Positions 47,034 to 56,175 of a DNA stretch of 56,611 bases are shown one piece after another; positions within the stretch are counted from its first letter, which is position 1, and each line of letters begins with the position of its first letter. A program made the translations under genes and the position numbers. The DNA comes from Streptomyces viridochromogenes. GTDB lineage: Bacteria > Actinomycetota > Actinomycetes > Streptomycetales > Streptomycetaceae. Location: the NCBI RefSeq assembly GCF_001270495.1, contig NZ_LGUR01000232.1, positions 1-56,611 of the forward strand. Direction: 5' to 3'. The notes below the pieces were generated by a model. That model saw only the letters and a program-made list of their open reading frames with translations. It was not told where the DNA came from and did not search any database.

Positions 47034-47767
47034 GCGCGCCCGACCGGCGCCCGCCGGGCCACCACCATCCGCACGCGTGGGCTCCCATCCGCGCGCAGCC
47101 CGAACTCGGGCAGGGTCCGCAGTTCCACGTCGAAGCCGGCGCGCGCCAGCTCGCCGCGCACCTCTCCCAGCCGGAAGGCCCGGTAGTACATGACGAAGGG
47201 CGGCCGCCACAGGGTGTTGCGCACCCGCATCACCGCGTCGAAGCCGAGCAGCGCCCAGTAGGCCGGGGACGTGGGACGGGGCGGGGCCACGACAGGGAAG
47301 GCGAAGGTACCGCCGGGCCGCAGGACGGAGCGGACCTGGGCGAACAGGCCCGGCAGCTCGCGGGGAAGGAAGTGGCCGAACGCTCCGAAGCTCACCACCA
47401 GGTCGAAGGCGGGGGCGAACGGCAGGGCACGGGCGTCCGCGCGCACCCACGTGACGCGTGTGTCCCCTGCCTCCACCTGCCGCCGGGCGACGTCGAGCAT
47501 GCCGGCGCTGAAGTCGACGCCGGTGACGCTGCGCCGGCACACCCGGGCCAGCACATCGACACCCGCGCCGGTTCCGCAGCACAGGTCGAGGCCGTCGTCG
47601 TACGGGCCCGTCCGGGCGAGCGCCGACGTGACGGCGGTGAGTACCGACTCCGGCGTACGGAACGGCGTGTGGTCGAACTTCGGGGCGAGCAGGTCGTATC
47701 CGCGCTCGACGGACGACAGTGCCTGGACGGCGAGTTCGCGCAGGGAGGGGCCTTCGGGGCTGACCAT
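47003..47767 (-). CDS. class I SAM-dependent methyltransferase
   Basis: A 254-residue methyltransferase with the SAM loop LDLCCGTGAGVDVLARV (about 61) followed by GVDFSAGMLDVARR and WVRADARALPF. The start is ATG 47767, five nt past the PadR stop; a GTG overlapping that stop (GTGA) is also possible. It is coupled to the upstream PadR gene, so it is probably under PadR control. Acceptor unknown. Confidence 0.88.
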   Translation of the reverse strand: MVSPEGPSLRELAVQALSSVERGYDLLAPKFDHTPFRTPESVLTAVTSALARTGPYDDGLDLCCGTGAGVDVLARVCRRSVTGVDFSAGMLDVARRQVEAGDTRVTWVRADARALPFAPAFDLVVSFGAFGHFLPRELPGLFAQVRSVLRPGGTFAFPVVAPPRPTSPAYWALLGFDAVMRVRNTLWRPPFVMYYRAFRLGEVRGELARAGFDVELRTLPEFGLRADGSPRVRMVVARRAPVGRAQTAAGSVNS

Positions 47768-47772
47768 CCGCG

Positions 47773-48330
47773 TCACCCCGCCGCGACGCGCTGTTCCAGG
47801 ACGGCGAGAACACGCTCGCACCAGCGCAGGTTCTCCTCCTCGAAGGAAATACCGCGCAACAGCGTCAAGTACGGTCCGACGCGGTCGGACTCGCACAGGA
47901 ACTCGTCCTCGGTGCGCCCGTCGAGGAGGCGGTCGCGGACGTGTTCGTAGCGGTCGAGTTTGCCGCGTGCCCACGCCGTGCGCTCCTCGATCAGGGCCCG
48001 GGTGCTCTCGGGGTCCTCCATGGCCTGGAGCTTGATCAGGAGTTCGTCGCGGACGGCGGTGGGGCGCCGGGGCGGCTCGGCGGCGAAGGCGCGCAGGTCC
48101 TCCCGGCCGGCCTCGGTGAGGGTGAACATCCGCTTGTTCGGCCGGCGTTCCTGCTGCACGAGCCGGGCCTCGACGAGGCCGTCCTGCGCCAGGCGCTCCA
48201 GCTCCCGGTAGAGCTGCTGCGGGGTCGCGGGCCAGAAGTTGGCGAACGACACGTCGAAGGCCTTGGACAGCTCGTAGCCCGAGGCCTCGCCCTCCAGAAG
48301 GGCGGCGAGGACGGCGTACTTGAGGGACAT
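47773..48330 (-). CDS. PadR-family transcriptional regulator
   Basis: A 185-residue PadR regulator with the winged helix (YAVLAALLEGEASGYELSK, then TPQQLYRELERLAQDGLVEA) and a C-terminal helical arm. It is divergent from the NTF2-like gene; TCAATTAATTGA lies between them. It probably controls itself, the downstream methyltransferase and the divergent gene. Start ATG 48330 with no obvious ribosome site. Confidence 0.92.
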   Translation of the reverse strand: MSLKYAVLAALLEGEASGYELSKAFDVSFANFWPATPQQLYRELERLAQDGLVEARLVQQERRPNKRMFTLTEAGREDLRAFAAEPPRRPTAVRDELLIKLQAMEDPESTRALIEERTAWARGKLDRYEHVRDRLLDGRTEDEFLCESDRVGPYLTLLRGISFEEENLRWCERVLAVLEQRVAAG

Positions 48331-48373
48331 GTGGATACGGTAACAGCAGGTGATTATTCTCATCGGCAGCTAC

Positions 48374-48385
48374 TCAATTAATTGA
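48374..48385. promoter_or_regulatory. palindrome TCAATTAATTGA, candidate PadR operator
   Basis: A perfect 12-bp AT-rich palindrome in the 70-bp divergent gap, 16 bp before the NTF2-like start. Its AT content contrasts sharply with the surroundings. Confidence 0.65.
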
Positions 48386-48400
48386 ATACGAGGTGATCCG

Positions 48401-48799
48401 ATGCGCGCGTTCCGTGAGGCGGTCGAGGCGGGCGACCTCGCTGCCGTGGAGGCCCTGCTGGCGGAGGACGTGGTCTTCACCAGCCCGGTCGTGTTCAAGC
48501 CGTACCCCGGCAAGGCGATCACGGCGGCGATCCTGCGCGGTGTGGTGCGGGTCTTCGAGGACTTCAGCTATGTGCGGGAGATCAACGACCCGGGCGGCCG
48601 CGATCACGCGCTGGTCTTCACCGCGCGCGTGGGCGACCGGGAGATCACCGGCTGCGACTTCCTCCGGGTCAACGAGGACGGGCTGATCGACGACTTCATG
48701 GTCATGGTCCGTCCGCTGTCCGGCGCGCAGGCTCTGGCCGAGGCGATGGGGGCACGGTTCGATCAGATCGCGAAGGAGGCGGAGGCGCGCTCGGCGTGA
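48401..48799 (+). CDS. SnoaL/NTF2-like protein
   Basis: A 132-residue NTF2-fold protein (REAVEAGDLAAVEALLAEDV, then a barrel ending DGLIDDFMVMVRPLSGAQAL). The fold is used by polyketide cyclases, isomerases and small-molecule binding proteins; no catalytic assignment is made. It is divergently transcribed from the PadR gene and likely its target. Confidence 0.85.
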   Translation: MRAFREAVEAGDLAAVEALLAEDVVFTSPVVFKPYPGKAITAAILRGVVRVFEDFSYVREINDPGGRDHALVFTARVGDREITGCDFLRVNEDGLIDDFMVMVRPLSGAQALAEAMGARFDQIAKEAEARSA

Positions 48800-48956
48800 C
48801 AGCCGCGTCCGGCCGCTCGGGGCGTCGGCGCCGGGGCCGGGAGCACGGGGGGAAAGATCGGGGGCTCCAGGGCCGTAGGGGTGCTTTCACCCCACCGCCG
48901 AACCGGGATCGGAATTCCTGCCGCCGCGCGCGGCCCGTTCGCGGTTGGATGTCCTC

Positions 48957-49784
48957 ATGAGCACCGACGAGCACGCGCGGATGATGGAGGCCAACCAGGC
49001 GAACTGGGACGCCCGCACGCCCGTCCACCTCGCCAGCCGCTTCTACGGGCTCGACCAGGATCTCGATCCCGCCCGCTGGTTCGCCTCCTTCGAGTGGGAC
49101 GACCTCGGTGAGCTGGCCGGGCGCGACGTACTCCATCTGCAGTGCCATCTCGGCACCGAGACGATCGCCTTCGCGCGGCGCGGGGCACGGGCCGTCGGGC
49201 TGGACTTCTCCGCGGCGTCCGTGGCCGCCGCGAACGGGATCGCCGAGAAGGCCGGGCTCGACGTCACCTATGTACAGGCCAATGTGTACGACGCCGTGGA
49301 GGCCCTGGGCGGGCGGCAGTTCGACGTGGTGTACACCGGCAAGGGCGCGCTGTGCTATCTGCCCGACCTCGACCAATGGGCCGGTGTCCTGACCCAACTC
49401 CTGCGTCCCGGTGGGCGGTTGTACATCGTCGAGTTCCATCCGCTGCTCAACTCCCTCGGTCCGAAGCCCGGTCCGGGCGAGGGGCCCGAGCTGCTCCTGC
49501 GCCACGACTACCTGGGCGGCGACGGCGCCGTGCACCGGGACGCGACGCGTACCTACACCGACGGACCCGCCGTCGAGGGCGCCACGGACAGCTACGAGTG
49601 GATGCACGGAATAGGCGAGGTCGTCAACGCGTTGGCGGGAGCAGGGCTGACCATCCGGCGCCTCACGGAGAGCGACGAGCTTCCCTGGCCGCGCTGGCCG
49701 CAGATGGTGCGGACGGCGTCCGGCTGGTGGCGACTCCCCGAGCCGCGCATCCCCCTGCTGTACGGAATGCTCGCCACGCGCTGA
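48957..49784 (+). CDS. class I SAM-dependent methyltransferase
   Basis: A 275-residue methyltransferase with VLHLQCHLGTETIAFARRG as the SAM loop and GLDFSAASVAAANGIAEKAG next. The N-terminal motif NQANWDART is typical of a conserved actinobacterial group. ATG 48957 is preferred to an upstream TTG. No neighbour suggests its substrate. Confidence 0.9.
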   Translation: MSTDEHARMMEANQANWDARTPVHLASRFYGLDQDLDPARWFASFEWDDLGELAGRDVLHLQCHLGTETIAFARRGARAVGLDFSAASVAAANGIAEKAGLDVTYVQANVYDAVEALGGRQFDVVYTGKGALCYLPDLDQWAGVLTQLLRPGGRLYIVEFHPLLNSLGPKPGPGEGPELLLRHDYLGGDGAVHRDATRTYTDGPAVEGATDSYEWMHGIGEVVNALAGAGLTIRRLTESDELPWPRWPQMVRTASGWWRLPEPRIPLLYGMLATR

Positions 49785-50041
49785 GAGAGCGTGGTACCGT
49801 CCCGTTAGCACTTGTGTACGCCCGGTCGTAGGCGCCGGTGCTGTTTCTCCCTCAGTTCGCCGGTCGGCGTACCGGCTTCTCCTCATCACCTCGTGAGCAC
49901 TGGTTCTGCCGTATCCGAGGTGCTGTTTCCGCCGCGCGAAGGCGCTCTGTCCGCCTTTCCGAAGTTCTTCCGATGTTCGCGGCACATCCTCCCTCCCCTC
50001 CGTATGTCTCATGCCTTCCGTCCGTGAAAGGACCGACCCTC
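49785..50041 (+). promoter_or_regulatory. pyrimidine-rich, G-poor leader of the rho-like gene
   Basis: The 257-bp gap before rho has no convincing gene. From about 49838 to 50030 the coding strand is rich in C and T and poor in G, with repeated tcctc/cttcc/ctcccct tracts, the profile of a rut site. A short stem (gccggt/accggc) lies near 49860. Autoregulation of rho by termination in its own leader is known in E. coli; a similar mechanism is plausible here. Confidence 0.45.
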
Positions 50042-51178
50042 ATGACCACCACACTCGAACACCCTCCAATCCAGCAGCAGGCCCCGGCCCGGGCCGTCAC
50101 CGGTGTCCTCGACATCGACGCGAGCGGGAAGGGCCACCTGCGCGCCGAGAACCTGCTGCCCTCGTCCTCCGACCTGTCCGTCTCCCCCGCTGTGATCCGC
50201 CGATACGGCCTGCGCAAGGGCGACCTCGTCGACGGCGTACGCGGCGCCCAGCGCGCTCTCACCGAAGTAGCCCGCGTCAACGGCCGCGCCCTGGGCAACA
50301 ACCGGCGCGCGTTCGGCGAGCTGACGCCGCTTCACCCGCGTGAGCGCATCCGTCTCGAACACCCGGCGTCCGGCCTGACCGGGCGGGTCGCCGATCTGAT
50401 CGCGCCCGTCGGCAAGGGCCAGCGCGGCCTGATCGTGGCCCCGCCCAAGACCGGCAAGACCGTGCTGCTCCAGCAGATCGCGGCGGCCGTCGCCGGCAAC
50501 CACCCGGAGTGCCGGCTGATGGTGGTGCTCCTCGACGAGCGCCCCGAGGAAGTCACCGACATGGTGCGCTCGGTGCGGGGCGAGGTGTACGCCTCGACCT
50601 TCGACCGGGCGCCCAAGCAGCACATCGCGCTCGCCGAGCTCGTCATCGAACGGGCCAAGCGGCTCGTCGAGGCGGGCGAGGACGTCGTCATCCTGCTCGA
50701 CTCCCTGACCCGGCTGTGCCGGGCACACAACAACGCGGCCGCGTCCGGTGGCCGCACCCTGAGCGGCGGCGTCGACGCGGCCGCACTGCAAGGGCCGAAG
50801 CGGTTTTTCGGCGCCGCTCGTCTGGCCGAGGAGGGCGGTTCGCTCACCATCCTCGCCACGGCCCTGGTGGAGACCGGCTCACGAGCCGACGACTTCTACT
50901 TCGAGGAGCTCAAGAGCACCGGGAACATGGAGCTGCGGCTCAGCCGGGACCTCGCCTCCCGTCGCGTCTTCCCCGCGGTCGACATCAACCCGTCCGGCAC
51001 CCGTCGCGAGGAACTCCTGCTGCCCCCGCCCGAGTTGACCGCGGTCCGCGGCCTGCGCCGGGTGCTGCAGACCCGGGACGGCCAGTCCAACCTGGAGACG
51101 CTCCTGGAGCGGATGCGCGAGACGCCCGACAACGCCACGTTCCTTCGCCGGATCCAGCCGACACTACCGGGCGAGTGA
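50042..51178 (+). CDS. rho: transcription termination factor Rho, short paralog
   Basis: A 378-residue RNA-dependent ATPase of the Rho family. The RNA-binding OB domain is followed by the ATPase core: Walker A APPKTGKTVLL (about 134-144), the LLDERPEEVTD segment, Walker B/R-loop DSLTRLCRAHNN and the C-terminal GSRADDFYFEELKSTGNMEL. The main actinobacterial Rho is larger (600-700 residues) with an Arg/Asp-rich insertion, which is missing here. This is therefore a second, minimal Rho. Start ATG 50042 with AAAGGA upstream. Confidence 0.92.
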   Translation: MTTTLEHPPIQQQAPARAVTGVLDIDASGKGHLRAENLLPSSSDLSVSPAVIRRYGLRKGDLVDGVRGAQRALTEVARVNGRALGNNRRAFGELTPLHPRERIRLEHPASGLTGRVADLIAPVGKGQRGLIVAPPKTGKTVLLQQIAAAVAGNHPECRLMVVLLDERPEEVTDMVRSVRGEVYASTFDRAPKQHIALAELVIERAKRLVEAGEDVVILLDSLTRLCRAHNNAAASGGRTLSGGVDAAALQGPKRFFGAARLAEEGGSLTILATALVETGSRADDFYFEELKSTGNMELRLSRDLASRRVFPAVDINPSGTRREELLLPPPELTAVRGLRRVLQTRDGQSNLETLLERMRETPDNATFLRRIQPTLPGE

Positions 51179-51271
51179 CACGTCACGGAAGGATCGCCCG
51201 TCCGGGTGCAGGCGCACCCCGACCGGCCCGGGCAGCGCGCTGTACGGCGACTCCGTTCCTACGTTGACGAT

Positions 51272-52429
51272 ATGAAGATCGGATTTACCTCCCGGGCTCT
51301 CGCGTCCACCTGCGCGCTCTGCGCGGCCGGCCTGCTGGCGCTCGCACCGGCCACCGCGGTCGCCCGCACCGGGCACGACTCCGACCCGCCCGGCGGGCAC
51401 CGGGCCACGACACCGCAGCCCGCGCTGCTGTACCGGTCCGGCCCGCATGTGCGCCCCACGGCCGAGATGCCCCGGGTTCCACGAGTCTCCGCGCTCTCGT
51501 GGCTGGTGGCCGACGCCGACACCGGAGAGGTGCTCGCCGCGTACAACGCGCACCGGAGGCTGCCGCCCGCCAGCACGCTGAAGTCGCTGTTCGCCCTCAC
51601 CGTGCTGCCCACCCTGCCCGGCGGCATCCGGCACACGGTGCGGGAGGAGGAGCTCGCCGGGATCGGGCCCGGCAGCAGTCTGGTCGGGGTCGCCGAGGGA
51701 CGTACGTACCAGGTCGCCGATCTGTGGCGCGGCGTGTTCCTCAGTTCCGGCAACGACGCCGTGCGGGTACTGGCCGCGCTCAACGGCGGCTGGCGCTCCA
51801 CGGCCGCCCGCATGCAGGCCAAGGCGCGTTCACTGGGCGCCCTCGACACGCGCGTGGTGTCGCCGGACGGCTACGACACACCCGGCCAGGTGTCGTCGGC
51901 GTACGACCTGGCGGTGTTCGGCCGGGCGGGGCTGCGCAACACGGAGTTCGCGCGGTACTGCGGCACGGCGGTGGCGAGGTTCCCGGGCCGGGGCGGCTGG
52001 TCGTACGAGATCCGGAACACCAATCGGCTGCTGACCGGCGCGGACGGCGTGGACCGGTACCCGGGCCTGATCGGCGTCAAGAACGGCTACACAAGCCATG
52101 CCGGCAACACACTCATCGCCGCCGCCCGCCGGGGTGAGCGCACTCTGGTCGTCACGGTGATGAATCCCCGGGCGGGCGGGTTCGCCGTCTACGAAGAGGC
52201 CGGCGAACTGCTCGACTGGGGGTTCGGGGCGGCAGGACGGGTCGAACCGGTCGGGTCGCTGGACGCCTTGCGGGCCAAGCCGAGACCCGGGCCCGTGAAG
52301 GTGCCAGTGGTCGCGGCGGTGGAACCCGAGGGCGCGGCCGGCTGGCCGGAGGCCTTCGCGATCGCGGGCGCCGCCGGGATGGGGGCCGGTGCCGTGTCGC
52401 TGGTGACGCGCGGCAGGGTCGAGCCGTAG
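51272..52429 (+). CDS. D-alanyl-D-alanine carboxypeptidase
   Basis: A 385-residue exported penicillin-binding-fold enzyme that trims the terminal D-Ala of peptidoglycan stem peptides. A signal peptide (about 1-30) precedes the SxxK nucleophile STLK (about 104) and the SxN motif SGN (about 156). The third motif is KNG in place of KTG (GVKNGYTSHAGNT). A C-terminal Ala/Gly-rich hydrophobic segment may anchor it. Its last 241 bp overlap the convergent glycosyltransferase gene. Confidence 0.92.
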   Translation: MKIGFTSRALASTCALCAAGLLALAPATAVARTGHDSDPPGGHRATTPQPALLYRSGPHVRPTAEMPRVPRVSALSWLVADADTGEVLAAYNAHRRLPPASTLKSLFALTVLPTLPGGIRHTVREEELAGIGPGSSLVGVAEGRTYQVADLWRGVFLSSGNDAVRVLAALNGGWRSTAARMQAKARSLGALDTRVVSPDGYDTPGQVSSAYDLAVFGRAGLRNTEFARYCGTAVARFPGRGGWSYEIRNTNRLLTGADGVDRYPGLIGVKNGYTSHAGNTLIAAARRGERTLVVTVMNPRAGGFAVYEEAGELLDWGFGAAGRVEPVGSLDALRAKPRPGPVKVPVVAAVEPEGAAGWPEAFAIAGAAGMGAGAVSLVTRGRVEP

Positions 52430-53541
52430 ACGCCGGGGTGACCGACCGGCAGCCACAGCAGCAGGCCGAGCGTGATCCAGGCGTAGGCGTTGCTGCCGAG
52501 GAAGCCGTCGACGCCGGACGCGTCGTCGAACCACAGCCACACCACGCTGGTGCACAGCACGGCGTACAGGGCGCCCGCGATCCGCAGTCGCCCGGCGCGC
52601 ACGAGGACGGCGAAGGACGGCAGCAGCCACACCAGGTGGTGGACCCAGGTGATCGGGCTGACCAGACAGGCGGTCAGTCCGGTGAGGGCGAACGCCGCCG
52701 TCCAGTCGCCCGCGACGACCGCCCGCCGGGTACGTGCCGCCCAGACGCCCAGGACCAGCAGCACCACGACGGCCCACACCGCCCGGCTCGACACGTCCAG
52801 CCGGGCCAGGATGCCCTGCAACGACTGGTTGGAGACGTAGTCGAGGCGGCCCACCCGGGTGGTGTCCCACATCGCGTGCGTCCAGTAGAAGCGGGACGCG
52901 TCGGGGGCCGCCCAGGCCGCCAGCGCCGTCGCTCCGGCGGCGACGGCCGTCGCCACGGCGGCGGCTCGCCAGCGCCGGGCCACCAGCAGCAGGCCGATGA
53001 ACGCGGCCGGCGTCAGCTTGATCGCCGCGGCGAGGCCGATGCCCACACCCGCCCAGCGGCTCCGGCCCGACGCCAGCAACCGGCAGTCGAGGAGCACCAG
53101 AGCCAGCAGCAGAATGTTGACCTGGCCGAAGCTGAAGGTGTCCCGCAGCGGTTCGAAGAGGGCCAGCCCGCATGCGACGAGGGCGCAGCCGTACCAGCCG
53201 TGGCGGTGCCAGGCCCGTCCCGCCAGCACGCGCAGCGCGACGGCGAGTGCCGCCAGGTTGAGCAGCAGCGTCACCGCGATCGCGACATGCAGATCCACCA
53301 GTGCCATGGGCAGCATCACGACGGCGGCGAACGGTGGGTACGTGAAGCCGTATGTCGTGCCGGGCACCCGGTAGTCGTAGATACGGCCGCCGTGGTGCGT
53401 CCAGCTGTCGACGGTGCCGTAGTAGACGCGCAGGTCGAACCAGTCGCGCAGCAGCGGCACGGTCGCGGTGAAGACGGTCACGGCGGCGGCGAGGGCCAGG
53501 ACCAGGGCCAGCCGGCCGCGGTCGGTGCGGGGAAGTCTCAT
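52189..53541 (-). CDS. GT87-like membrane mannosyltransferase
   Basis: A 450-residue integral membrane glycosyltransferase of the GT-C type (PimE/MptA-like), with about nine or ten helices, using polyprenyl-phosphate mannose. A catalytic-type Asp lies in LRDWFDLRVYYG (first loop), with TYPPFAAVVMLPMA near residue 70. The C-terminal ~75 residues are Pro/Ser/Thr-rich, and their DNA is antisense to the carboxypeptidase 3' end. The ATG overlaps the upstream gene's stop (ATGA). It probably builds a cell-envelope mannan or lipid-linked glycan. Confidence 0.85.
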   Translation of the reverse strand: MRLPRTDRGRLALVLALAAAVTVFTATVPLLRDWFDLRVYYGTVDSWTHHGGRIYDYRVPGTTYGFTYPPFAAVVMLPMALVDLHVAIAVTLLLNLAALAVALRVLAGRAWHRHGWYGCALVACGLALFEPLRDTFSFGQVNILLLALVLLDCRLLASGRSRWAGVGIGLAAAIKLTPAAFIGLLLVARRWRAAAVATAVAAGATALAAWAAPDASRFYWTHAMWDTTRVGRLDYVSNQSLQGILARLDVSSRAVWAVVVLLVLGVWAARTRRAVVAGDWTAAFALTGLTACLVSPITWVHHLVWLLPSFAVLVRAGRLRIAGALYAVLCTSVVWLWFDDASGVDGFLGSNAYAWITLGLLLWLPVGHPGVYGSTLPRVTSDTAPAPIPAAPAIAKASGQPAAPSGSTAATTGTFTGPGLGLARKASSDPTGSTRPAAPNPQSSSSPASS

Positions 53542-54932
53542 GCGGTGCGCTCCAATGCCGGGGCCTGCGCCGCGAGATGCGCCTGCCACAGGACGACCAC
53601 GGCGAGCGCGCCCCCGGAGACCGCCAGCACCAGCTGGCCGGCGTCCGCGGCGGCGCCGCTGGGCAGGACGGCGAGCGCGAGCACGCCCGTCAGGGCCGCC
53701 ACCCGGTGCCGTACCGAGGTGCTGGGCGCGGCGGCGGCGATGAGGAACAGGCCCCACAGGGCGTACCAGGGGCGGATCGCCGGCCCGAAGGCGGCCACGG
53801 CCGCCAGGCTCAGACCGAGCGCGTACACGGGGCGCGGACGCCAGCGCCACCATATGAGGAGTACGAGCACCGCCGTGAGCACGAGGCCGAAGACGTGCCA
53901 CACCGGGACGGCCAGCGGCGCCAGATCGCTTCCGGCCTGGTCCAGCAGCGAGGCGGTGGCCCGGCCGAGCAGGCTGGTGAGCGCCCAGTTCTGCGGGGAG
54001 ACCGGGGTGTCCAGGGCGCCGATCCAGCCGTATCCCGTGCCCGCGACGGCCGTTGCGGCGACCGTGGTGGCTGCGGACGCGGCCGTGGTGGTCAGCACCG
54101 CCTTCGCCGGCCGGTGCCCGGACCGCATCTGGAGCAGCACGACCGCGGCGAGGCCGAGTGCGGCGGGCGCCTTGACGAGGGCGGCGAGTGTGACGAGCAC
54201 GGCGCCCAGGACCGGCCACCGGCCGAGCGCCGCGACCAGTCCGGCGCCGAGCAGGCCGAGCATGATGGCGTCGTTGTGGGCGCCCGCGACCAGGTGCAGC
54301 AGCACGAGCGGGTTCAGGGCGCCCAGCCACAGCGCGGCGGCCGGATCGGCGCCGCTGTGCCGGGCGAGGCGCGGCAGCGCGGCCGCCATCAGCGCCACCC
54401 CGAGGAGCGCTATCAGGCGCATGCCGAGGAGCCCCGCGGGCAGTTCGCCGCGTGTCACGGTGGACAGGGCGGAGGCGACACCGAGGAACACCGGGCCGTA
54501 CGGAGCCCCGGTGTGTCGCCACAGCGGGGCGACCTCGTCCGCGAGCGGGCCCCCCAGATGGGCCGGCCCGTACGCGTACACGTCGATGTGCGCGTCGACC
54601 ATGGCGCCCTGGGCCAGGTAGCTGTACACGTCCCGGCTGAACAGCGGCGGCGCGATCAGCAGCGGGGTGGCCCAGACGGCCAGCACCAGCAGCAGGGCGC
54701 GTGGGGTCGGCGGGTCGGCGCTGCGCACGAGGCGCCCCAGCAGCAGCCACGCCACTATCAGCAGGACGACACCGAAGTACACGCCGACCAGGCCCAGGGC
54801 GGCGTGCACCGAGCTGGGGGCCAGGAGTTCCCGGACCGGCAGGGCGCCGGCCGTCTCACCGCCCAGGGCGAGGAAGGCGGTGCCGGCCAGACCTAGGATC
54901 TGGCAGCGGCGGAGATCGAGGGGGAAAGCCAT
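53538..54932 (-). CDS. MptB-like polyprenyl-phosphomannose mannosyltransferase
   Basis: A 464-residue membrane GT-C glycosyltransferase with about a dozen helices. The catalytic loop carries the acid pair in FSRDVYSYLAQGAMVD (about residue 105). It resembles actinobacterial alpha-1,6-mannosyltransferases that extend lipomannan backbones. It is translationally coupled to the next glycosyltransferase, so the two likely act on one glycan. The start is ATG 54932; a GTG nine bases upstream is possible. Confidence 0.85.
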   Translation of the reverse strand: MAFPLDLRRCQILGLAGTAFLALGGETAGALPVRELLAPSSVHAALGLVGVYFGVVLLIVAWLLLGRLVRSADPPTPRALLLVLAVWATPLLIAPPLFSRDVYSYLAQGAMVDAHIDVYAYGPAHLGGPLADEVAPLWRHTGAPYGPVFLGVASALSTVTRGELPAGLLGMRLIALLGVALMAAALPRLARHSGADPAAALWLGALNPLVLLHLVAGAHNDAIMLGLLGAGLVAALGRWPVLGAVLVTLAALVKAPAALGLAAVVLLQMRSGHRPAKAVLTTTAASAATTVAATAVAGTGYGWIGALDTPVSPQNWALTSLLGRATASLLDQAGSDLAPLAVPVWHVFGLVLTAVLVLLIWWRWRPRPVYALGLSLAAVAAFGPAIRPWYALWGLFLIAAAAPSTSVRHRVAALTGVLALAVLPSGAAADAGQLVLAVSGGALAVVVLWQAHLAAQAPALERTA

Positions 54933-55100
54933 GGCCAACACTCGGTCAGCGTGTCAACGCCGGGTGGCTTTGAGTTGACGCGGGACCCTCCGGAGGTAAG
55001 CCGGAGTGTGACTGGCCGGTGATCTAATGCGAGGCGGTTGCAGGCCGCTACTCCTCTGCCGCATCCAGTAGGTCGCAGGCTGCGGGCCGGTGAGGCTTGT

Positions 55101-55150
55101 CGCACCCACGCGGCGGAGCCGCACATCGATACAGCCCCGCGCCCCGTGGG
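55101..55150. repeat. second copy of the intergenic repeat, reversed
   Basis: Its complement resembles 31248-31296: gcgcggg..ctgt.tcgat.tgcggct.cgccgcgtggg. It lies between the mannosyltransferase and glutaminase genes. Confidence 0.6.
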
Positions 55151-55182
55151 GTCATGAGCGCGTCCCCCGTCAAGCAGTTCTG

Positions 55183-56124
55183 TCAGAACACCGACAGGCC
55201 CGTCAGCGTCGTGAAGCGGTCCAGTGCTGCCACTCCTGCTACCGAGTTGCCGCGCTCGTCCAGCCCGGGGCTCCACACGCAGAGCGTGCACCGGCCCGGT
55301 ACCACCGCGATGATTCCGCCGCCCACGCCGCTCTTGCCGGGGAGGCCCACCCGGTACGCGAAGTCGCCTGCCGCGTCGTACGTGCCGCAGGTCAGCATGA
55401 CCGCGTTGACTTGTTTGGCCTGGCTGCGGGTGAGGAGGCGGCTGCCGTCGGAGCGGACGCCGTGGCGGGCCAGGAAGGTGGTGGCGAGGGCCAGATCGGC
55501 GCAGGACGCCTTGATCGAGCACTGCCGGAAGTACTGGTCGAGCAGGACGGGCACGGGGTTGTCGATGTTGCCGTAGGACGCCATGAAATGGGCGAGGGCG
55601 GCGTTGCGGTCACCGTGGGCGGACTCGGAGGCGGCGACGTCCTCGTCGAAGTTCAGGGTCGGGCTGCCGCTCTCGGCGCGGAGGAAGGCCAGCAACTCCC
55701 CCGCCGCGTCTCCGGTACGGGTCTGGAGGCGGTCGGTGACGACGAGGGCGCCCGCGTTGATGAACGGGTTGCGGGGGATGCCGTTCTCGTACTCCAGCTG
55801 GATCAGGGAGTTGAAGGGGTTGCCGGAGGGCTCGCGGCCCACGTGCTCCCAGAGTTCGTCGCCCTCGCGGGCCAGGTCGAGCGCGAGGGTGAAGACCTTG
55901 GTGATGGACTGCGTGGAGAACGGCTCGCGCCAGTCCCCCACGCCGTACACCGTGCCGTCGAGGTCCGCGACGGCCATGCCGAAGCTGCGCGGGTCGCAGG
56001 CCGCGAGCGCCGGGATGTAGTCGGCGGGCCGGCCGCGGCCGGGGGTCCGCTCGATCTCCTCCGCGATGCGCTCCAGGATCGGCTGGAAGGTCAGTGACGA
56101 CGTTGACGCTGCCATGATCACCAT
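55183..56124 (-). CDS. glsA: glutaminase
   Basis: A 313-residue serine-type glutaminase hydrolysing glutamine to glutamate and ammonia. The nucleophile motif SxxK is STQSITK (about residue 72); NPFNSLIQLEYENG and NPFINAGAL follow. The start is ATG 56124 with GGGAGG close upstream. It lies 51 bp downstream of aspartate ammonia-lyase on the same strand, so an amino-acid deamination operon is likely. Confidence 0.94.
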   Translation of the reverse strand: MVIMAASTSSLTFQPILERIAEEIERTPGRGRPADYIPALAACDPRSFGMAVADLDGTVYGVGDWREPFSTQSITKVFTLALDLAREGDELWEHVGREPSGNPFNSLIQLEYENGIPRNPFINAGALVVTDRLQTRTGDAAGELLAFLRAESGSPTLNFDEDVAASESAHGDRNAALAHFMASYGNIDNPVPVLLDQYFRQCSIKASCADLALATTFLARHGVRSDGSRLLTRSQAKQVNAVMLTCGTYDAAGDFAYRVGLPGKSGVGGGIIAVVPGRCTLCVWSPGLDERGNSVAGVAALDRFTTLTGLSVF

Positions 56125-56175
56125 TGTGCCTCCCTGCCGGTCCCGGTGCGCATCCCGGACAGGCGTTCCGGCTGG

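Noticed and set aside
49838..50041. N-terminal extension of Rho from an upstream GTG
   Set aside because: The frame is open only because of C/T-rich composition; ATG 50042 has a ribosome site and gives the family-typical start.
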